From Sebastes aleutianus (Eukaryota; Chordata; Actinopteri; Perciformes; Sebastidae), in NCBI GenBank assembly GCA_916700875.1, contig CAKAKS010000072.1, positions 41,014,464 through 41,078,463 of the forward strand: DNA of 64,000 bases, read 5' to 3'. The notes under the pieces are model-generated. The model was given only the letters and a program-made list of their open reading frames with translations, ran no database searches and had not been told where the DNA came from. This document shows, one piece after another, positions 47,001-64,000 of the stretch. The position numbers and the translations under genes are program-made. The stretch's first letter is position 1. Each line of letters starts with the position of its first letter.

Positions 47001-48264
47001 GAACTGTCCATGAGCCCTGGACTTAAGCTGAATGTCAGCTTGTAGTGTCAAAATCTCATCCTCCACTCCAGATGAGTTCAGGTGAAACAGTGTTGCAATT
47101 TGTTGGCTGACGTCTATTTTAAAAAAAAATAAAATGTTTTTTTTTTTTTTTTAATGCCATGCGATCTACCCACACTACCTTTGCGATCGACCGGTAGATC
47201 GCGATCGACGTATTGGGCACCCCTGGTCTAAACAATAATATTACGAGAAAAAAGTCATAACTTTACGAGAACTCACTGTTGCACTGAGATGCAGTGGAGT
47301 AGAAGTAGAAAGTATCAAACATGGAAATACTCAAGTAAACTTAGTTACTTTCCACCACTGAGTACATGTTATACTGTTGTGTTTTTCTAAGCATTCTTTA
47401 CTGCTTCTGTTGGAATAAAATAATTGTTGATTATTCAACTGAAAAGAAGTAATGTGTTTTTGATACCTTCACTTTTTAGCATTAAATCACACCGGGATGT
47501 TTGCTGAAACTGACTGGATGTGGCAACACAACCCCACCTAGAAAACCAGCCGCCACTGGTCTAAACTCAGCCGGTACTCACCAATCACACATTCACACAA
47601 CACAAACTATTTAGCTGAAGATCTACATCTATAGTTTATGTTGCAACCTAGAAATATTTTATAATTTACATTTTATTGACCTAGAATAGATTTAAGTTAT
47701 CTAAGAAGAAATATACACTACACTATTATCTGATTTATGTTATTATCACGAGGTCAAAGTTCAGAGTGATGTGATGTCATCAGTCAGCGCAGTAGCGATT
47801 AGAAAACGTGCTTGATGTTTACATATGTGTGCGAGCGGTTCTGATTGCTTCGTGTAAAAGATAACTTCAACAGAACTGGGAAGAATAAAAGTTGCCAAAA
47901 GGAAGACGGAGTCATGTGTCTTTAAGGGTGACACATGTACAGCCCCGTGGAGGAGAGAGATCGGTCATCATTCAGGCATCAGCAGGTCTTTGATGAATAA
48001 ACATTAACATTCCTATGGAGCAAAACAAATCGCGCCTTGGTCAAGTCACAGCATACCATCCCGATCATTCCGCACGTTTTGTTGTACTGTTTGTACAGGT
48101 GCTGGCAACAGTGCGGGAGGAGTACGGCAAAGTGTTGGCGGAAGAAGAAGAATAAAATGAAGCCCGCAGGATAATAGACCAGCACACAAAACCTTCTTAC
48201 CTTGTGACTTCACGGCTTCACTTAACAGAGCGATTATTAGTAATATCAGCCATGAAGCAGCCAT
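44057..48264 (-). CDS. Butyrophilin/B7-like single IgV membrane protein (257 aa)
   Basis: Predicted cell-surface Ig protein, likely a co-signalling ligand or receptor. Coding exons (minus order): 48264-48201 (signal peptide MAASWLILLIIALLSEAVKS), 46201-45854 (V-set Ig), 44883-44791 (Thr/Glu-rich stalk), 44590-44489 (transmembrane, IVVPIVVVVVVGAALLLLLL) and 44223-44057 (tail, TGA stop). All junctions are phase 1. The Ig exon has VILQCHL (B strand), VVLSYRHGRDHLDPQMSEYR and ISSVNVSDNGTYRFYIP, which resemble fish butyrophilin/MOG/B7 domains. The F-strand Cys of a usual V-set (DxGxYxC) is replaced by Phe, which is odd. The 55-residue tail has no Tyr and so no ITIM. The tail exon is inferred from splice phase and from its conservation in the broken duplicate at 39274. 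The stalk acceptor is CAGCAG (one Ala optional). Confidence 0.75.
45031..45592. mobile_element. TAGGGCTGTCAA-family DNA element (full-length)
   Basis: The ends are TAGGGCTGTCAA and TTGACGGCCCTA, 562 bases apart, with no coding capacity. It shares ATGCTGCTTTATGTAAATGT and CAGATATTGATCCAGAAACC with 54608-55085. The flanking octamers do not match clearly, so the target duplication is uncertain. It lies between the Ig and stalk exons. Confidence 0.75.
46512..46551. promoter_or_regulatory. 19-bp-arm palindrome carrying two CREs and two CCAAT boxes
   Basis: TTTAGACCAATGACGTCAT and its exact complement are separated by two bases. Each arm holds TGACGTCA (full CRE consensus) and CCAAT. It sits in intron 1 of the IgV gene, and the adjacent hAT element inserted at its right edge. 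Confidence 0.75.
46553..47225 (-). mobile_element. hAT transposon remnant with transposase C-terminus
   Basis: A perfect 8-bp duplication, GTCTAAAC, flanks it (46545-46552 and 47226-47233). The ends CAGGAGTGCCCA and TGGGCACCCCTG are inverted. The minus-strand frame 47066-46758 (102 aa) reads as a hAT C-terminal dimerisation region (ALFGSTYLCESAFSHMKIIK, then LTDDHLEVCLRLAIS), similar to GTF2IRD2/SPIN-DOC-type domesticated hAT proteins. The N-terminal part of the transposase is absent, so it cannot move by itself. Confidence 0.9.
47290..47360 (+). mobile_element. Terminal fragment of common teleost TIR element
   Basis: GTAGAAGTAGAAAGTATC to TAGTTACTTTCCACCACTG matches the end of the family at 26182-26595. 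Confidence 0.55.
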
Positions 48265-48424
48265 GAGGACGGTATTCAGATACCAGTCTGTAACCTGGAT
48301 TCTAACAGGAGTCGATAGTTACAGTCCGCGGGTCAGCTGAGGAGATGAACTGATGAAGTACAAAACCCAGAAGCAGCGGCAGAAGCAGTGAGGAGAGCCG
48401 GTGCTCCGATTCTCCACGTTGTTG
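48265..48424 (-). promoter_or_regulatory. Upstream region of the IgV gene
   Basis: The sequence just 5' of the signal-peptide ATG on the minus strand is probably 5'UTR and promoter. No TATA or other decisive motif was recognised. Confidence 0.3.
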
Positions 48425-48540
48425 GTCAGCAGCGTCATCAGCAGCCTGTGATGACAGCCTCCGTCAGCAGCGTCATCAGCAGCCTGTGATGACAGCCTCC
48501 GTCAGCAGCGTCATCAGCAGCCTGTGATGACAGCAGGATG
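48425..48540 (+). repeat. Three direct repeats upstream of the IgV gene
   Basis: GTCAGCAGCGTCATCAGCAG followed by CCTGTGATGACAGC occurs three times in tandem at a period of about 38 bases, 160-280 bases upstream of the start codon. Confidence 0.88.
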
Positions 48541-48740
48541 CACACTTTCTAGGGTTGGGGACTTACTGGAAATAAAGGAAGAGCGTGTCGATCTACAGTT
48601 TAAAGTCAAAACCACTGAAGGGAAGTTAACAAAACAAGTGCTTTACAAAAAAAGGGTACAGAAAAATAAAAATACATTTTGTAGAAGAACAAAGGATTTT
48701 AACATTTTTAATTGTTGTAATTAAAAACGTTACAATAAAA
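48541..48740. other. Spacer, nothing recognised
   Basis: AT-rich sequence with a 66-codon open stretch that resembles nothing known to me. Confidence 0.3.
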
Positions 48741-48744
48741 TAAA

Positions 48745-48985
48745 AATAAAAAGGGGGTACAGGAGGTCTTTAGGGGGGTACAGTTTTTTTTAGGGGGGTG
48801 CAGTGGGTCTTTAGGGGGGTACAGTTTTTTTTAGGGGGGTGCAGTGGGTCTTTAGGGGGGTACAGTTTTTTTTAGGGGGGTGCAGTGGGTCTTTAGGGGG
48901 GTACAGGGGGTCTTTGTTAGGGGGGTACAGGGGGTCTTTGTTAGGGGGGTACAGGGGGTCTTTGTTAGGGGGGTACAGGAGGTCC
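48745..48985 (+). repeat. G-rich minisatellite (TTTAGGGGGGTACAG)
   Basis: About ten units each carry a run of six G's (TTAGGGGGGTACAG, TTAGGGGGGTGCAG). Consecutive G-runs are close enough to form G-quadruplexes. Open frames across it are due to the repeat. Confidence 0.85.
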
Positions 48986-49345
48986 CACCCTGAAGATTTT
49001 TGTGCTTTTATTGTCGACAGTAGCAGAGATGGGAGGAAATAAGGGAAAGTCACTGGACACGCCCAAAAAATAAACAAAATAAAAAATTGAATTAAAAAAT
49101 AAATTAAATCAAATTAATTTGGAGATCTGCACTAAAAAGGAGTTTTTTTAAGTTCTTTTAAAAAAATCTGTGAATTAAATCTTGATGTGCAGATTGATTA
49201 AATCCTCCTGAATAATGCATTTATGTGCGTTAAACGGTCACTTTGGTATTTTTCAACCCTATTTTCCTCTTTTTGTGCCTTCTGTAATATTCTTGCACAT
49301 CTTGAACTTTGCACATTTACTACCTCAATTATGTTTTTTATTTAA

Positions 49346-50067
49346 AGGTCCCATATTGTAAAAAGTGACATTTTCATGTCTTTTACATTATAAAGCAGGT
49401 TTAAGTGATATATAAATACTGTTAAACTATCAAAACGCTCAATATACAGAGAAATACACACAGCCCGTATTCAGTAATTGTGCATTTGAAACAAGCTGTT
49501 AGGATTTCTGTCCATTTGTGATGTCACAAATATACAATATTTAGACCATTATATGGTTTTAAACATAAACATTCTAAATATGTCTCAGTTTATTTCCTGT
49601 TGCAGTGTATGTGAATAACATCAGCTGACAGGAAGTAAACATGGACCCACACTGTTGCCTAGCAACACAATTCCGTTGAAAAGCACTAAAACGGGGCGGC
49701 TGGTTAGCTCAGTCGGTAGAGCGAGCGCCCATGTATCGCCAAGGCTCTGTCCCTTGCAGCGGTGGACCCGGGTTCGAATCCGGCCTGTGGTCCTTTCCGC
49801 ATGTCAATTCTCTCTCTCCCCCTTTCAACACTGTCCTATCAATAAAATGCTTAAAAAATGCCCCCAAAAAAATAACATTTAAAAAAAAAAAAAAAAAAAA
49901 AGAAAAGCACTAAAACGGAGCGTTTCAGACAGAGGATATGTAAGGGTATATTCAGACAGACAGTATGAGGAAAATTAAGTGTTTTTTTAACATTACATCA
50001 TGTAAACATGTTCTAGTAGAAACATCAAATACAAGTATGAACCTGAAAATGAGACAAAATGGGACCT
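49346..50067 (+). mobile_element. AGGTCCCATA-family MITE, full-length, interrupted by a SINE
   Basis: Both ends are present (AGGTCCCATATTG; GGGACCT) with TTAA at 49342-49345 and 50068-50071. Without the SINE and one duplication copy (224 bases) it would be about 498 bases, similar to the 511-base copy at 20851-21361. Confidence 0.88.
49695..49901 (+). mobile_element. tRNA-derived SINE, copy 2 (17-bp target duplication)
   Basis: GGCGGCTGGTTAGCTCAGTC (A-box region), GGGTTCGAATCC (B-box), then a CTCTCTCTCCCCCTTTC body and a long A tail. A perfect 17-bp duplication, GAAAAGCACTAAAACGG, lies at 49678-49694 and 49902-49918. It is almost identical to copy 1 at 8810-9009. Confidence 0.92.
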
Positions 50068-50071
50068 TTAA

Positions 50072-50550
50072 AGAAGAAAACATTGTAACTTGCACACATT
50101 GCTAATGTATATAGTGGGTTATTCTATGTTTATAATTTAGACTTTTTTATGCTAATTGTAGTATATAAGGTTTATTTATAGTGTATTCCAATATTCTTTA
50201 TATTTTGTATTATATATATATTTCTCTGGTGTTGACATGTTTATGTACTGTTCCTATGCTTCCATCTATCCATCCATATCTATCTGTCTATCTATCTGAC
50301 TAATAAAGACAACATCTGGTCCAGTATTGAGGGAGAACGCTGTAGACGGCTGTAATATGGCGCTAACCCGGCGCCGTCATTGATGTCCACTAACGGTGTT
50401 CGTTTTAACCACGACTGGCTCTGATTGTTTCATGACATCATTACAGAAAGCGTCTCGCTGAAGGAGAATTGTCCCTCTGAACTCTGCTGTATTATTATTA
50501 TTCTCAGTAAAACACAGAAATAAGAGAAAACACAGAAAGTACCCTTTTAC
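50072..50550. other. Spacer between IgV gene flank and wipf2 3' end
   Basis: It contains CTATCTATCTGACTAATAAA-like short-repeat text near 50280-50305. No gene is seen. Confidence 0.35.
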
Positions 50551-50555
50551 CCATA

Positions 50556-50561
50556 TTTATT
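50556..50561 (-). promoter_or_regulatory. wipf2: Candidate wipf2 polyadenylation signal
   Basis: TTTATT on plus is AATAAA on the gene strand. If used, the wipf2 3'UTR is about 2.7 kb (53303 to about 50540). This is an inference from the absence of other genes in between. Confidence 0.35.
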
Positions 50562-51665
50562 TGAAATTGTTTCAAATGATAAAAACATGGTTGATTAACA
50601 TGAAATGACCACAGAGGGAGGACAAGCTTGTGTCGGGGTCACCTGTGTGACAAGGTGAGCATACAGTACATCCAGGACAGGAAGTATAGTTTAGTGATGT
50701 CATCCGCCGCCACCCACCTTCACTACAGCACCCGCCAAACGGATTAACAGAAACAGGATCCCCAAAACGTCCCCTCACACATCCATTCAGCTCATTACAG
50801 ACCAGAGCCCCCCCCCCCACTGGAACATCCTTATAATCACTTCTCTGTCCTATATTACAAGCTTTATACAACATAAAAATAGATCAATAACTATGATTAC
50901 CACATTCCTTAATAAGTCAATATACAATATTTATTGCATTTATCAAATAAACTTGTTTCTTATCTACCTTGTCGTCGTCGTCGTCGTCTCCCCCCCACCC
51001 CCTAAAAAACAGAAAGCACTGGTACCGATGGGAGTGACGACAGGTTGGTGTAAGGCGAGGAGGACCAGCAGGGGGCGCTGCGTCACTGAGAATTTCTTTA
51101 TGTTCATCTTCAACATGACAGAATTAGTGTTTTAAAGTCGAGCTTAAAGGAAAGTAAAGTCTGCTTGAACAGTTCTCTGGCACTTAAGTGTTCCTTTTGG
51201 TTAGCTGCTACCAACTACCAACTACCATCTGTACAAACTGCTCCTTGCATAGCAATTAATCGATATCTGGTCCTTCTCTGGCCGGACAGTCCTCCGATAA
51301 AACAAGAACCACCAGCAGCAGCAGCAGCAAAATAAAACGATGGATTCAGAAGAGAGTTGATCTTTTAGACCGACCGACAGAAAGTTGATAAATGATCCCT
51401 TATTTATATAAAAAAAAAAAAAACACCTCCAGAAGTCTGCAGCTAAATCACACACACGCTCTCGGTCCAGTAAACAAATCATAATTTAGTGTTGGCCTCC
51501 GCTGTGTGTTCGGAGAAAGACGCCGACCATGTGAAACAGTTTGTCGAACACATCGGGGACGAACCCTCGTAGTTTATCTAGGTTTTTGTCACATTGACGT
51601 GAAGACTTCTGTTATCGTAAGTGCATAAATAAGTGTCATGCACAGTGTCTCGGTTTAGCAGTTAA

Positions 51666-52425
51666 AGGGATAGTTCGGGTGTTTCTCAGTGGGGTTGTAC
51701 GAGGTATTCATCCATAGTCGGTGTATTACTACAGTAGAGAAACAGACAGGAGAACCAGCACGGGAGTAGGAGGAGGATTTTAGACACCTAAATTAATCAA
51801 GTGTAAGTGTACGCTATATTTAGAATATGTTCACTGTTTTACCTCGCCGTCAGACGGACACTTCCGAAGGGGAACTGAAGCCGTTGTATCCATCTATTCT
51901 CTCTTCCACGCCACCAGACTCCATTGGAAAAAACTGTAATTTAACCTCCCAGAACACAGGAGCTGCTGGTCTACCGCTGCATCCATCGGTTAGTTAGTTT
52001 GTGATATTTTGTGACTTTGTTGAATCTGAACTAACTGAATTCACACAATAACACAAACTAACCGATGGAGCCAGCGGTAGACCGGCAACCTTCGTGTTCT
52101 GAGAGGTTAAATAACTTGAATGTTTGTCCAGTGGAGTCTGGTTGGCGAAAGCATCGATAACAGTTCAGTTCCCTGTTGGAAACATAGACTCTATAGCCGT
52201 CTGACAGCAAGAAAAACTGGGAAAATAATCTAAATATAGCGTACACTCGAACTGATATTGTTTTTTTTTAGGTATCTAATATCTGTTTTTCTGCCGTCCC
52301 CGTCCACAGCAGGATGTCGCTTTGCTCCCGTGCTGGTTCTCCTGTCTGTTTCTCTACTGTAGTAACACACTGACTATGGATGAGTAGCTCATACCACCCC
52401 ACTGAGAAACACCTGAACTATCCCT
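51666..52425. mobile_element. Large TTAA-flanked foldback element
   Basis: The outer ends are AGGGATAGTTCGGGTGTTTC and AAACACCTGAACTATCCCT, with TTAA at 51662-51665 and 52426-52429. The arms remain complementary far inward (for example GAGAAACAGACAGGAGAACC against GGTTCTCCTGTCTGTTTCTC, then TATAGCGTACACT and GGTCTACCGCT pairs), so nearly the whole 760 bases can fold as a long imperfect hairpin. Confidence 0.85.
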
Positions 52426-52617
52426 TTAAGCTGCCGTGCAACATCGCCTGAAGATGGAAATATAAACTCCCCCGAATAAAAGGAAAGTCGGGGGGTACAA
52501 ACAAAACAAAAAACAGGAAGTAGTCCCTCTCCAAACGTACAAATAAACAACCAGAGCAAGTCAGAACATGGCGAGCTGTCCAGGAATGCATTTCGTTTGG
52601 AGAATTTAAAACATGTC

Positions 52618-52618
52618 A

Positions 52619-52668
<50 letters not shown>
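52618..52668 (+). repeat. (AAT)n microsatellite
   Basis: About seventeen AAT/ATA triplets in the probable wipf2 3'UTR. Confidence 0.95.
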
Positions 52669-53303
52669 CATGGAGGAAACGGTCCTGTGCGGTTCAATCT
52701 GCTTTTGGCACACTGACACAGAGAGCTGGTTCACCTGGCACTGCTGGAATGGCTGTTTAAGACTAAATATATAGAAACCCAAAGAAATAAAAAATAACCC
52801 TCAATAAGCCCCCAACATTCATGGCATCATCAGTTTTGTGGGAATTCTGCTGAAAACATAAATTCAAAAGACAGTTTCCATTCGTAGTGTTGACACCAAA
52901 ATCATAAAATCAAACAGAAGATCACCGTTATCATGATTATGCATTAAAACAGACAGTGGAATGCTCAGATGTGGAAGTGTTTGGTCCTGATATGTTGCCG
53001 TGGTAACGGAAGCCTCTCCGTCCCGTCGAGCCGGCCGCCGTCAGAACGTCTCTGAGCGGTTGATTTGTTCCTCTCACAGACAGACAGAAAGTGAGCGGCG
53101 AGGCGAGGTCGTGTCAGACCTGCTGTGGTGTCGTAGTGTTTTAACTTCCAGCTGGTGGTTCTAGTGTTAGTGTGTGTTGTAGTGTGTGTGTTGTGTGATT
53201 TGAGTGCTTCTTCACCACTCTCTCTCTCTCTCTCTCTCTCTCCCGCCGCCGCCCGTCCATCGAGTCGGCTGACTGAGAGTTAAAGTCCTGAGCTGAGGTC
53301 CGT

Positions 53304-63607
<10,304 letters not shown>

Positions 63608-63899
63608 CCTGTCCCTCTGTTGGCACCTCTCTGTGTGGGGGGGGTCAGGGGTTAGGGGTCAGGGGTCAGGACCGCTGACTTCACCGTCTCAGCTGGGACG
63701 ACACACACCGACTCCTGTAAGACAAAAGGACAACATCACTCATCAGGTGGACGTCTTTGACTGTGGAGCCTCTCTGGGACGCAGCGCTGCTTTGAAGCTG
63801 GAGGTTATGAAATGTACTCGAACTCAAAGAGCTGCTTTCTGTGACACCATTAAAACTTTAGTGAACGAAAAGGTGAAGCACTTTTTAAGAAGAAGGTTA

Positions 63900-63950
63900 A
63901 GAAGTAGGGCTGTCAGAGTTAACTTGTAAACGCAAATTCGTTAAAAGTCT
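63900..63950 (+). mobile_element. Start of another TAGGGCTGTCA element
   Basis: TAGGGCTGTCAGAGTTAACT at 63906 is the family terminus. The element soon loses resemblance. Confidence 0.4.
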
Positions 63951-64000
63951 GAAAGCCTGAAAAGTTTTATTGAGTAATTTGACTTGATGATGAGGAACAA

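Noticed and set aside
46758..47066. Independent host gene related to GTF2IRD2
   Set aside because: It lies wholly inside a hAT element with 8-bp duplication and lacks the rest of the transposase.
49695..49780. A genuine tRNA gene
   Set aside because: A and B boxes are present, but the arms do not form a full cloverleaf. The unit has a SINE body, A tail and target duplication.

Overview
The window looks like teleost fish (probably percomorph) nuclear DNA. The genes have small phase-matched exons. The mobile elements are fish types (L2 and Rex3/RTE non-LTR fragments, tRNA-derived SINEs, hAT-like and TTAA-flanked non-autonomous DNA elements), and there are many micro- and minisatellites. The immune genes belong to fish-expanded Ig families. 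All exon boundaries below were read by eye from GT/AG sites, reading phase and remembered family resemblance; no alignment was run.

Layout. 0-2 kb: possible solo LTR and the upstream region of the first gene. 2.0-7.9 kb (+): an eight-coding-exon CD22/siglec-like inhibitory receptor with two ITIMs. 8-12.4 kb: repeat-rich spacer with a decayed spliced gene, tRNA-derived SINEs in both orientations and telomere-like tracts. 12.4-22.6 kb (+): ccsap, a centriole/cilium/spindle protein, behind a CTCGGCTC array, with a 2-kb 13-mer satellite in its 5'UTR intron and a minisatellite made of 3'-splice-site-like units before its second coding exon. 22.9-23.45 kb: a 15-bp VNTR open on both strands. 27.3-36.9 kb (-): cdc6, twelve exons including one 5'UTR exon, with an E2F/CCAAT-type promoter at 36.9-37.17 kb. 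37.9-44.7 kb: a duplicated block in two copies, separated by a 1.9-kb AT minisatellite and an L2 element. 44.06-48.26 kb (-): a single-IgV butyrophilin/B7-like membrane protein with a hAT remnant in its first intron. 50.5-63.6 kb (-): wipf2, a WASP-interacting actin regulator, complete for coding sequence, with 5'UTR exons beyond the window.

The genes do not form one pathway. The useful context is synteny. wipf2 followed by cdc6 on the same strand matches the mammalian order WIPF2-CDC6-RARA, but here an Ig-receptor gene and its broken duplicate lie between them, and ccsap (not RARA) sits tail-to-tail beyond cdc6. The most unusual material is repeat structure that interacts with genes: amplified splice-acceptor units, a dense array of CRE-like and ETS-like sites, a coding poly-Gly microsatellite, a large foldback in a probable 3'UTR, and a paralogous empty site that confirms the TTAA target of one transposon family.
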